Shown here piece after piece: positions 21,945-29,636 of a stretch of DNA of 64,000 bases. The translations under genes and the position numbers were made by a program. This DNA is from JAKFWI01 sp031399165 (GTDB lineage: Bacteria > Pseudomonadota > Alphaproteobacteria > Caulobacterales > Aquidulcibacteraceae): NCBI GenBank assembly GCA_031399165.1, contig JANNOO010000035.1:97428-161427 (forward strand). Reading direction: 5' to 3'. The notes below the pieces were generated by a model. It was not told the origin of the DNA and did no database searches. It saw nothing but the letters and a program-made list of their open reading frames with translations. The first letter of the stretch is position 1; the number at the start of each line of letters is the position of its first letter.

Positions 21945-22043
21945 TTTTAGGAGCCCCGAAGCCCTTTAAAAGCGCCTTTTAGTTGTCAGAAACGGGCGAC
22001 GGCGTTAATCAACCAACAGCACGACCAATTCCTTGGGGTCCCC

Positions 22044-23258
22044 TTGTCCTATGATGCTCGGGTCTTTCGCGTTTTGATTGCGTCTCCGTCGGATGTCACC
22101 GATGAACGCGAAATAGCCGCATCTACGATTCAGGCGTGGAACGATCTACACTCAGCGGAAAGGCAAGTGGTGCTCCTCCCACTTAGATGGGAAACGCACT
22201 CCGCGCCAGAGTTTAACGTGCGACCTCAAGGCTCCATCAATCGACAGGTGGTAGATCATAGCGATCTGCTTGTTGGAGTGTTTTGGACACGCATCGGAAG
22301 CCCGACGGGCGAAGCAGACAGCGGCACCCTAGAAGAGATTGAGCGCGTCGCATCGTTAGGAAAGCCGGTTATGCTCTACTTCTCGCAGGCGAAGCAGGAT
22401 CCCGACAAGATTGATCTGGATCAGCTTAAGCTTCTTCGAGAATTTAAGCAGAAGACTTTTCCCAAGGCGCGCATTGAGAATTACTCCAATCAAATTGAGT
22501 TTCGCGACAAGCTATGGAACCATTTAGAAATTCAAATTCGCACTCTGCTCGCACAAGAGAACCAGAGTGCTGGCGAAGCGGTTGGCGGCACCGATCTTCT
22601 CTTTGAATTTTCAGATCCACTCACTGGCTCACGATTGGGGCAGAAACTTTCGCTGCACTCCAATCTTCTTGAACTTCCTGATATCGAAGAATTGCCAGAC
22701 TATGAGGACGAAAATCCACTTCAGCCTGCGGAATACAACTATTTCGACCGCCCCAACCAAAACTATTATCGCCAAGCTGCAGCGTTCGCGATCCGGCAAA
22801 ATTTCTATCGACCAGTAAGATTTTGGCTAAAAAATGCGGGAGGTATTGGAGCGCGAGATGTTTTTGCGGAAGTGATCGTGACATCCGATGACATCGATAT
22901 GAGCATCGGCGAATTCGACCCTCACGAGCAACCCCGGCCAAAAGGGATGCTGTATGGACTAAGCGCAAAACACCTTTTGAGCTTTGAACGGAGCGGAAAC
23001 ATTTGGACTACTCAGCTTGACCTGGGCGCGATTCAGCCAAAGCGAGAAATTAGTCCGGCCTCGACGCTCATGATTGGCGCTCGGAAGGAAGGTGCTGTGA
23101 TTATCACAGCGCGAATTTATGCGGATACGTTGCCAGAACCAGTTACCCGCACGCTTCAAATTGACTGGAAGATATCGGCGACCCGTTCAAGCGCGCGCAA
23201 GGTTTTGGAAAAGATGAATATTCAGATGCCGACGCGCGTCTCCAAAAGGGGTACATAG
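22044..23258 (+). CDS. DUF4062-domain protein with uncharacterised C-terminal region
   Basis: 404 residues from a TTG start, six bases after GGGG; the nearby ATG at 22051 is out of frame. Residues 7-110 (VFRVLIASPSDVTDEREIAA, then VVDHSDLLVGVFWTRIGSPTG) match DUF4062, a Rossmannoid TIR/deoxyribosyltransferase-like domain that I associate with STAND and other conflict proteins. Residues 180-400 are predicted beta-rich and unrecognised. Codon use and base composition (clearly more A/T) differ from thiC upstream, suggesting acquisition. It stands alone between thiC and a zeta-toxin-like gene and may be a sensor or effector; no catalytic claim is made. Confidence 0.7.
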   Translation: MSYDARVFRVLIASPSDVTDEREIAASTIQAWNDLHSAERQVVLLPLRWETHSAPEFNVRPQGSINRQVVDHSDLLVGVFWTRIGSPTGEADSGTLEEIERVASLGKPVMLYFSQAKQDPDKIDLDQLKLLREFKQKTFPKARIENYSNQIEFRDKLWNHLEIQIRTLLAQENQSAGEAVGGTDLLFEFSDPLTGSRLGQKLSLHSNLLELPDIEELPDYEDENPLQPAEYNYFDRPNQNYYRQAAAFAIRQNFYRPVRFWLKNAGGIGARDVFAEVIVTSDDIDMSIGEFDPHEQPRPKGMLYGLSAKHLLSFERSGNIWTTQLDLGAIQPKREISPASTLMIGARKEGAVIITARIYADTLPEPVTRTLQIDWKISATRSSARKVLEKMNIQMPTRVSKRGT

Positions 23259-23301
23259 GCGTCTATTATCGTCGTATGAGGGCACGCGCCGGCAAATGTA
23301 A

Positions 23302-23817
23302 ATGCCCGACCTCATCATGATCGCGGGCCCGAACGGCGCGGGCAAAACGACCTTCGCCAGGGAATATCTCTCCGCCGAATGCGCGGGCGTCGCGTTCGTC
23401 AACGCGGACGAGATCGAGCGCGCGCTGCGCGCCGCTGATCCGGGCGCCGGCGAAATCGCCGCCGCGCGCGAAATGCTGACACAGATCGACGCGCTCATCC
23501 GCGCCGGCCAATCCCTCGCCATCGAAACCACGCTCGCCTCGCTCACCTACGCCCGCAAAATCCCCGAATGGCGCGCCGCCCGCTATGCCGTGCGCCTCAT
23601 CTACGTCCGCCTTCCCAATGTCGAAGCCTCGCTCGCCCGCGTCCGCCGCCGTGTCGCGTCAGGCGGCCACAACATTCCCGAAGCCACGATCCGCCGCCGC
23701 TTCGGCAGAAGCCTTGACTATCTGGAGAAGCGCTACAAATCCCTGGTCGATAAGTGGTATGTTTGGGAAAGCCTCGAAGGCGGCTTCCGCCTGGCTGAAT
23801 CGTGGGACGATCAATGA
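23302..23817 (+). CDS. Zeta-toxin-like P-loop kinase / ATPase
   Basis: 171 residues. The Walker A motif is AGPNGAGKTTFA (Lys15), followed by FVNADEIERAL and a later ETTLAS, the arrangement seen in zeta-toxin-family chromosomal ATPases. The C-terminus has RLPNVEASLARVRRRVASGGHNIPE, a stretch with basic residues that fits the nucleotide lid. True zeta toxins phosphorylate UDP-N-acetylglucosamine; chromosomal members like this are usually called AAA or zeta-toxin-family proteins and the substrate is untested. A small ORF is coupled by an ATGA overlap. No epsilon antitoxin is recognisable upstream. Confidence 0.8.
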   Translation: MPDLIMIAGPNGAGKTTFAREYLSAECAGVAFVNADEIERALRAADPGAGEIAAAREMLTQIDALIRAGQSLAIETTLASLTYARKIPEWRAARYAVRLIYVRLPNVEASLARVRRRVASGGHNIPEATIRRRFGRSLDYLEKRYKSLVDKWYVWESLEGGFRLAESWDDQ

Positions 23818-23990
23818 CCGGCAAGGTTGAAGTCGAGCAAATGAACGCCGCGTTCAAGCGCGCCGCCTGGAAAGCCGTTCACGGGACGCGCGAAGATAAG
23901 GCCGGGCGGTTTTATCCCGAGCCGAAAGCGGCAGTGGTGAAGGACAGCGCGCCAGCGCCATTTGAGGCTGAGAAGAAACCGAAACGCTAA
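23814..23990 (+). CDS. Small charged protein translationally coupled to the zeta-like gene
   Basis: 58 residues; the ATG overlaps the toxin-like gene's TGA in an ATGA. The sequence is hydrophilic with a MNAAFKRAAWKAVHGTREDKAGRF core and a Lys/Pro-rich tail. I do not recognise the family. Position and coupling make a partner or modulator of the zeta-like protein plausible, but toxin-first order is unusual and this is inference only. Confidence 0.6.
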   Translation: MTGKVEVEQMNAAFKRAAWKAVHGTREDKAGRFYPEPKAAVVKDSAPAPFEAEKKPKR

Positions 23991-23999
23991 CGGCGTCAC

Positions 24000-24083
24000 C
24001 CTTCTCCCTTGTGGAAGAAAGTGGCTGACCGAAGCCAAGCCGGATGAGGCGTCGCCGACACCCTCCCATAAGGGGAGAGGGTA
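24000..24083. repeat. Palindrome-rich intergenic element
   Basis: CCCTTCTCCCTTGTGG at the left and CCCTCCCATAAGGGGAGAGGG at the right are the type of short dispersed intergenic palindrome found near gene ends in many alphaproteobacteria. The right part alone can fold as a hairpin (CCCTCCC / GGGGAGAGGG). It separates the small ORF from the decayed toxin 3' copy. Confidence 0.45.
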
Positions 24084-24090
24084 AGTGGGG

Positions 24091-24134
24091 AGTGGTAAGT
24101 TTGGGAAAGCCTCTACGGCGGCTTGCGCTTGGCG
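24091..24134 (+). pseudogene. Decayed duplicate of the zeta-like gene's 3' end
   Basis: These 44 bases align without gaps to 23753-23796 inside the zeta-like gene with about 38 identities. In the same frame the copy reads W-stop-VWESLYGGLRLA against WYVWESLEGGFRLA in the intact gene; the Tyr codon TAT has become TAA. It is therefore a fragment of a related or duplicated gene left behind. Confidence 0.6.
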
Positions 24135-24204
24135 TTAACGGACCACGCAACCATCGCGTTGCCGGCGCGTTTGCGTTATCATCGCCACCGCGGAGGAAAA
24201 TTCC

Positions 24205-24582
24205 ATGATCGACGCACGCATTGTCTTCGGCGCCATCGCCGCCGCCCTCGCGCTGAGCGCGGCGCCCGTTGCGCAGGCCCATCACGGCTGGGGCTGGGCC
24301 GAAACCGCGAAGTTCGACGTTACAGGCACGGTCAAGGCCGCCAGACTAGGCAATCCGCATGGCGAGCTTACGCTCGTCACCGCCAACAATGAGAGCTGGA
24401 CGGTCGAAGTCGGCCAGCCCTGGCGCAATGAACAGGCCGGGCTGGACGACGCGATGCTGGCGCCGGGCGCCAAAATCACCATTAACGGCAATCGCGCCAA
24501 GGATCACAAGCGAAAGCTGATCAAGGCCAATAGCGTGACGATCAGCGGTAAGGATTACATCCTTTATCGAGATCGCGTCTGA
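24205..24582 (+). CDS. Exported DUF6152-family protein
   Basis: 125 residues with a signal peptide cleaved near PVAQA-HHG. The mature start HHGWGWAE and the later NPHGELTL and GNRAKDHKR segments match DUF6152, small periplasmic beta-rich proteins of unknown function. The GGAGG ribosome site is in CGCGGAGGAAAATTCC just upstream. It is a single gene with no obvious functional partner. Confidence 0.8.
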   Translation: MIDARIVFGAIAAALALSAAPVAQAHHGWGWAETAKFDVTGTVKAARLGNPHGELTLVTANNESWTVEVGQPWRNEQAGLDDAMLAPGAKITINGNRAKDHKRKLIKANSVTISGKDYILYRDRV

Positions 24583-24653
24583 GGCCCTGCGGCTTCGTCG
24601 CTCACGAGAACAGGCTTGCGGTGGCGGCGCCTGCGCCTAGTTTCGAGCGCAGA

Positions 24654-25205
24654 ATGTCCAATCCCTCCCCCGAAACCCGCCGCGCCCATTCCAACCCGCT
24701 CGAACGCCTAATCGAATGGGTTATCTTCGCCAGCCGCTGGCTGATGGCGCCGGTCTATCTCGGCCTGATCCTCGCGCTGGGCGTGCTGACGGTGACGTTC
24801 TTCCGCGAGCTTTACCTGATGCTGCCGAACGTCATGTCGATGGACGAGACGGAGGTGATCCTGCTGGTGCTGACGCTGGTGGATCTTTCGCTGGCCGGCA
24901 ATCTCGTGCTGATCATCCTGTTTTCCGGCTACGAAAATTTCGTCTCCAAGATCGACGCGGCGCACGATAATCCCGACCGGCCCGAATGGATGGGCACGCT
25001 CGATTTCTCCGGCCTGAAAATCAAGCTGATCGCCTCCATCGTCGCGATCAGCGGCATCCATCTGCTGAAGATTTTCATGAACGTGAAGGATTATTCGAGC
25101 GAGCAGCTGATGTGGTACGTGATCATCCACCTCACCTTCATCGTCTCCGGCGTCGCCTTCGCCGCCATGGACTGGATCGAAGCCAAAGCGCATGCGGTGA
25201 AATGA
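24654..25205 (+). CDS. YqhA family (UPF0114) inner-membrane protein
   Basis: 183 residues from the ATG at 24654; a GTG at 24621 is in frame but weaker. Family markers are LIEWVIFASRWLMAPVYLGL near the N-terminus, LVDLSLAGNLVLIILFSGYENFVSKID in the middle, and VSGVAFAAMDWIEA at the end, with four predicted membrane helices. Function is unknown in the family. The gene is 90 bp upstream of the acyl-CoA synthetase on the same strand. Confidence 0.9.
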   Translation: MSNPSPETRRAHSNPLERLIEWVIFASRWLMAPVYLGLILALGVLTVTFFRELYLMLPNVMSMDETEVILLVLTLVDLSLAGNLVLIILFSGYENFVSKIDAAHDNPDRPEWMGTLDFSGLKIKLIASIVAISGIHLLKIFMNVKDYSSEQLMWYVIIHLTFIVSGVAFAAMDWIEAKAHAVK

Positions 25206-25296
25206 ACACGCGGATTCGTCCCGCATAAACTTGACGCTGCGTCCACTTTCCCTCGCTGTTCATGCTTCCTATACCGATGCAGCGCAGGGAGAGAGC

Positions 25297-27069
25297 ATGG
25301 GCTTAACCGAACGCCTGAAGGCCGAAACGGCGTTGATCGCCGGCATCGTAGCCACGTTCCTGGCCTATGGCCGCATCGACAAAGACGCGCCGCTCACCGT
25401 CGGCGACGATCTGGAGAAATCCGTCGATCGCTTCCCGGAGAACGAAGCTTTCCGCTGCGAAAGCCACACCCTCACCTACCGCCAGTTCGATGATTACGCC
25501 AACCGCACCGCCCACTGGGCCCGCGCGCAAGGGCTGAAACGCGGCGATTGCGTTGCGCTGTATGCGCTGAATTCGCCGGAATACGTGGCGATCTGGATGG
25601 GCCTTTCCAAAATCGGCGTGGTCTGCGCGCTGATCAACACCAATCTGACCAGCGCCGCGCTCGCCCATTGCATCAACATCGCCGAAGCCGATCACGTCAT
25701 CGTCGATCCCGAACTCGCCAGCGCCTACGCCACCGCCGAAACTGCGCTGACGCGCAAACCGAAGGTCTGGCCGCTCGACGATGGCTTCGCCGCGGACCAA
25801 AGCAGCGAACGCATCCCGCGCGAGGACGCGCGCGGCGGCATGCTCGGCGGGCAGCTCTGCCTGCTCGTCTACACCTCCGGCACCACCGGGCCGCCGAAAG
25901 CCGCGCGCATGCCCCACTGGCGCGTACAGGGTATGATGCGCGCTTTCGTCGGCGGCGTTGGCGCGCGCGACACCGACCGCAACTACGTCTCGCTGCCGCT
26001 CTATCACTCCACCGGCGGTCTGTGCGCTGTCGGCGTGATGCTGGAACGGGGCGGCTGCGTGATCGTACGTAAGCGCTTCTCGGCCACGCAATTCTGGAAC
26101 GATATCTCCGCCGAACGCGCCACGATGTTCTTTTATGTCGGCGAACTGTGCCGCTATCTGATGAACCTGCCGGAAGACGCGGCGGAAACAAAACATTGCC
26201 TGCGCGCAATTGTCGGCAATGGCCTGCGGCCGGACGTGTGGGAGAAATTCAAGGCGCGATTCCGGATCCCGAAAATCCTCGAATTCTACGGCTCCACCGA
26301 AGGCAACGTGAACATGTTGAACTTCGACGGCAAACCCGGCGCCGTCGGCCGTGCGCCGCCTTATGTAAAGGCGCTGATCAACGCGCGGCTGGTGAAATTC
26401 GACATCGAAGCCGAAGCGCCGGTGCGCGGGCCCGATGGCCTTTGTATTGAAGCCGAAGTGAATGAGCCGGGCGAAGCGGTGGGCGAAATTCGTTCCAAAA
26501 ACCGCCGCTACCTGTTCGAGGGTTATTCCGGCGATCCGGCGCAGACCACAAAGAAAATCCTCCGCGACGTCTTCGCCAAGGGCGACGCGTGGTTCCGGAC
26601 CGGCGATCTGCTGAAGCGTGACGAGGACTGGTATTTCTATTTCGTCGATCGTGTCGGCGACACGTTCCGCTGGAAAGGCGAAAACGTGTCGACCAACCAG
26701 GTCGCCGAAGTGCTGACGGCATTTCCCGGCGTCAAAGAGGCGAACGTCTATGGCGTGCAAGTGGGCGGCGCCGACGGCCGCGCCGGCATGGCGGCGCTGA
26801 CCACTTTGCCAGGTTTGAATCTCGACGAACTCGGTGCGCATCTGCGCAAGGAATTGCCGCCGTTTGCGCGTCCGCTCTTTGTGCGTTTGCAGCCGGAAAT
26901 CGAAACTACCGGCACGTTCAAATACCGCAAGATCGACCTCGTCCGCGAAGGTTTCGACCCCACGATCGTTCGCGATCCGCTTTACTTCGACGATCCGGCC
27001 AGCGGACGCTTCACGCCAGTCACGCCGGAATTGCACGCCGCACTGATCAGCGGGGCGGTGAGGCTCTAA
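25297..27069 (+). CDS. Long-chain acyl-CoA synthetase, FATP / FadD6 type
   Basis: 590 residues from the ATG at 25297 (MGLTERLKAE) after AGGGAGAGAGC. The AMP-binding P-loop is VYTSGTTGPPKAARMPHWR, and FYGSTEGNVNMLNFDG and WFRTGDLLKRDEDWYFYFVDRVGDTFRWKGENVST are the FATP-type A5 and A8 motifs. The enzyme activates long- or very-long-chain fatty acids with ATP and CoA, probably at the membrane. The 22 codons upstream of this start are not family-like. Its stop overlaps the stop of the convergent lipoprotein gene. Confidence 0.93.
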   Translation: MGLTERLKAETALIAGIVATFLAYGRIDKDAPLTVGDDLEKSVDRFPENEAFRCESHTLTYRQFDDYANRTAHWARAQGLKRGDCVALYALNSPEYVAIWMGLSKIGVVCALINTNLTSAALAHCINIAEADHVIVDPELASAYATAETALTRKPKVWPLDDGFAADQSSERIPREDARGGMLGGQLCLLVYTSGTTGPPKAARMPHWRVQGMMRAFVGGVGARDTDRNYVSLPLYHSTGGLCAVGVMLERGGCVIVRKRFSATQFWNDISAERATMFFYVGELCRYLMNLPEDAAETKHCLRAIVGNGLRPDVWEKFKARFRIPKILEFYGSTEGNVNMLNFDGKPGAVGRAPPYVKALINARLVKFDIEAEAPVRGPDGLCIEAEVNEPGEAVGEIRSKNRRYLFEGYSGDPAQTTKKILRDVFAKGDAWFRTGDLLKRDEDWYFYFVDRVGDTFRWKGENVSTNQVAEVLTAFPGVKEANVYGVQVGGADGRAGMAALTTLPGLNLDELGAHLRKELPPFARPLFVRLQPEIETTGTFKYRKIDLVREGFDPTIVRDPLYFDDPASGRFTPVTPELHAALISGAVRL

Positions 27070-28097
27070 TTCGCCTTGATCGGCGCCGGTGCGGCGGGAT
27101 TGAGATAGGCTTTCAACGCCGTCCACGGCACAGCAACTTCATGGCTGCCGAGGGCGTGAGCACCCATATCTTCTGTCGAGAACAGCAGCACCAGCGCCTT
27201 ATCTGTGATCGCCCATTTCGACGGATCGGAGACGGCGGCGCGCAATTCAGACGGTTCTGCCGGCGTTAGGGTGTCGTCAAATTCCTTCAGCGCTTTGGTC
27301 ACGCCATCAGCGCCTTTTTTGGCGAGAAAATTCTCCCAGCCGGACCCTTGCTTGAATACGTCCGTCGCGCGCAACGGCGCCAGCGTCTTGATGTTGAAAT
27401 TGATCGCCTTGTCGTCCGTGTTCGGACGCGCCGCGCCCACCGAATAATCGTAGTAATCGAACTTGACCGAAATCAGTTCGGGCCCGGCGAAGGCAATATC
27501 ATATTTCGTCGTCTCGTTGGTGGCGTCCGCCTTCGAAAAACGCGGACGCTGCGCCGCGAGTTCATTAAATTTCTTGATCGCCGGAGAATCGCCGTCGATG
27601 CGCGGAAACGCGATTTCTTGGGTTATCGTATCGGGCGCGCCGGGCGCATCGGCCATGGCGCTCGCATCGGCCTTAGCGGCGCTGTTAAGTTCGACGCGCT
27701 GGAACGTGAACGGGCCGATCTTCTCCACCGCCTGCGCAGCTTTTTTCACGCGGTCAGCGATCGCGGCTTGGACGCAGGTCTGTTGATCGGCGGTCAGCGT
27801 CGTAGCGCCGTCCGCGACGCCGCAAGAGACGCGCTGAGCCTCAAGCCACTCGTTCTGGTTTTGCGCCAACAGCCGCGCACCCTGATCGGATACTTCTGCC
27901 GCCGCCTGGCTGAGTGCGTTTTTCATCTGCTCGCGCACGGCCGCGAGGCGCGGATCGCGGCAAAGCACGCTGGTCTGCGGACAGGCATCGACCATACTCG
28001 CAGCGGTGGAGGGCGCAACCGTGCCGGTGGCCGCGTCACGCTCGCAGGCGCTGAGGCTGATGATCGCCGCCGCCAACGCCGCAACCCGCACCTTCAT
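27066..28097 (-). CDS. Lipoprotein with LprI-like N-terminal and DUF3298/RsiV-like C-terminal region
   Basis: 343 residues from the ATG at 28097. The signal ends in SLSACERD (lipidated Cys19). Residues about 30-100 contain a Cys-rich helical block (CPQTSVLCRDPRL, later WLEAQRVSCG) like the lysozyme-inhibitor LprI N-terminal domain. Residues 125-340 resemble DUF3298 (YDYSVGAARPNTDDKAINF, WENFLAKKGAD), as in RsiV. Such proteins may bind lysozyme or murein fragments in the envelope. No sigma-factor gene is adjacent, so an anti-sigma role is not supported. Overlaps the fadD-like stop by 4 bp. Confidence 0.7.
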   Translation of the reverse strand: MKVRVAALAAAIISLSACERDAATGTVAPSTAASMVDACPQTSVLCRDPRLAAVREQMKNALSQAAAEVSDQGARLLAQNQNEWLEAQRVSCGVADGATTLTADQQTCVQAAIADRVKKAAQAVEKIGPFTFQRVELNSAAKADASAMADAPGAPDTITQEIAFPRIDGDSPAIKKFNELAAQRPRFSKADATNETTKYDIAFAGPELISVKFDYYDYSVGAARPNTDDKAINFNIKTLAPLRATDVFKQGSGWENFLAKKGADGVTKALKEFDDTLTPAEPSELRAAVSDPSKWAITDKALVLLFSTEDMGAHALGSHEVAVPWTALKAYLNPAAPAPIKAN

Positions 28098-28202
28098 CAC
28101 GCTCTCCTGCTCACCACGAGCCGAATCTGCCACACAACGCGAACCGCGTCACGCCGCGCGAGGTTCCTATGCGGCAAGTTCATGATCGACTAAGCCAAGC
28201 CC

Positions 28203-29606
28203 ATGCCGACCAGCCCCGCCTATCGCGCCGATCCACGTTATGACGCGTTCAACCAAGCGCACCGCGGCGCGTTCGCCGACCCGGTGGAGCCAGCGCGCTT
28301 CCCGCAGCATCGCCAGCGCTTCCGCCATCAGCGCTGGGCTGAAGCGATTGGGCTAGGCGCTCTGACGCCACAGGAATGGGAAAACGCGTTGGCCCGCTTC
28401 GACCCCCTGCCGGAGAACATGCGGGCGCCGCTGGCGATGCGCTATCATGGCCACCAGTTCCGCTCCTACAATCCTGACATCGGCGACGGCCGCGGCTTCC
28501 TGTTCGCGCAGCTTCGCGACGGCGCGGGGCGTCTGCTCGACCTGGCCACTAAGGGCTCCGGCCAAACGCCCTATTCGCGCTTCGGCGATGGACGGCTGAC
28601 GCTCAAAGGCGGCGTGCGCGAGGTGCTTGCTGCATCGATGCTCGAGGCGCAGGGCGTCTATACGTCGAAAGCCTTCGCCCTGTTCGAAACCGGCGAGTCC
28701 TTGCAGCGGCAGGACGAACCTTCGCCAACGCGCGCCGCTGTGCTGACGCGGCTGGGACATAGCCATATCCGCTTCGGCACGTTCCAGCGTCTCGCTTATA
28801 TGAACGAACCAGATCTGATGCGCGCGCTCGCTGACCATGCGACGGAGAATTATTACCCCGAACTGCGTGAACTGGATGGCGAAGCGCCGGTGGCCGCGTT
28901 CTTCGCTGCGGTGGTGCGCGCGACGGCGCGGCTTGCGGCAAGTTGGATGGCGGCCGGCTTCGTCCATGGCGTGCTCAACACCGACAACATGACCATCACC
29001 GGAGAAAGTTTCGATTACGGCCCGTGGCGCTTTCTGCCCGCAAGCCAGCCCGGCTTTACCGCCGCCTATTTCGATCATGGCGGGCTCTACGCCTTCGCCC
29101 GCCAGCCGGAAGCGGCAGCGTGGAATCTCGCCCAACTCGGCGGTGCGTTGAATCTGATCTGCGCCAGCGAACCGCTGAACGATGCGATCAGCGCGTTTCC
29201 ATTGCTTTATCGAACCGCCCTGCGCGACGCGCTGTTCGCGCGACTTGGCCTCGCCGCAGGGGACGTTGAAGCCGATCTGCCGTTCGTAAACGATTTGCTC
29301 GGCTGGATGACCGACAGCCAGATCGGCTGGGCGCAATTCTTTCACGACTGGTTCGCCGGACGAAACGCTGGCAAAGATGCGCTCTACCATGCGCCTGAGT
29401 TCGCTCCTATCCGCGCCGGAATTGAAGCCCGCGCCGATGCAAATGACCCGCGCGTGAAGCGCACTTACTTCCAGCGCGAAACGCCCGTCGATCTGCTGAT
29501 CGAGGGGATCGAGGCGCTATGGGCGCCGATAGCGGAACGGGATGACTGGAGCGCGTTCGAAGCAAAGCTGGCGGACATCGAAGAGATGCGAATTGCGCTT
29601 TCCTGA
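28203..29606 (+). CDS. selO: Protein adenylyltransferase SelO (YdiU / UPF0061)
   Basis: 467 residues. Hallmarks of the SelO pseudokinase fold are MRYHGHQFRSYNPDIGDGRGFLFAQL, LATKGSGQTPYSRFGDGRLTLKGGVREVL (nucleotide loop), and GVLNTDNMTITGESFDYGPWRF, which carries the N-T-D-N metal-binding cluster. SelO transfers AMP to Ser/Thr/Tyr side chains and is linked to redox stress. The terminal Cys/Sec of eukaryotic SelO is absent, as usual in bacteria. Followed by a terminator hairpin and the convergent RyR-domain gene. Confidence 0.95.
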   Translation: MPTSPAYRADPRYDAFNQAHRGAFADPVEPARFPQHRQRFRHQRWAEAIGLGALTPQEWENALARFDPLPENMRAPLAMRYHGHQFRSYNPDIGDGRGFLFAQLRDGAGRLLDLATKGSGQTPYSRFGDGRLTLKGGVREVLAASMLEAQGVYTSKAFALFETGESLQRQDEPSPTRAAVLTRLGHSHIRFGTFQRLAYMNEPDLMRALADHATENYYPELRELDGEAPVAAFFAAVVRATARLAASWMAAGFVHGVLNTDNMTITGESFDYGPWRFLPASQPGFTAAYFDHGGLYAFARQPEAAAWNLAQLGGALNLICASEPLNDAISAFPLLYRTALRDALFARLGLAAGDVEADLPFVNDLLGWMTDSQIGWAQFFHDWFAGRNAGKDALYHAPEFAPIRAGIEARADANDPRVKRTYFQRETPVDLLIEGIEALWAPIAERDDWSAFEAKLADIEEMRIALS

Positions 29607-29609
29607 AAT

Positions 29610-29631
29610 CCTCTCCCGTAAACGGGGGAGG
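29610..29631. terminator. Hairpin between convergent selO and RyR-domain genes
   Basis: CCTCTCCCG and CGGGGGAGG form a 9-bp stem with one G-T pair around TAAA. It lies 4 bp after the selO stop and 6 bp before the stop of the converging gene. No strong T-run follows on either strand. Confidence 0.6.
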
Positions 29632-29636
29632 ACAAA

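Noticed and set aside
25206..25296. TTGACG at 25230 as a -35 element for the acyl-CoA synthetase gene
   Set aside because: No acceptable -10 hexamer at 16-18 bp downstream.
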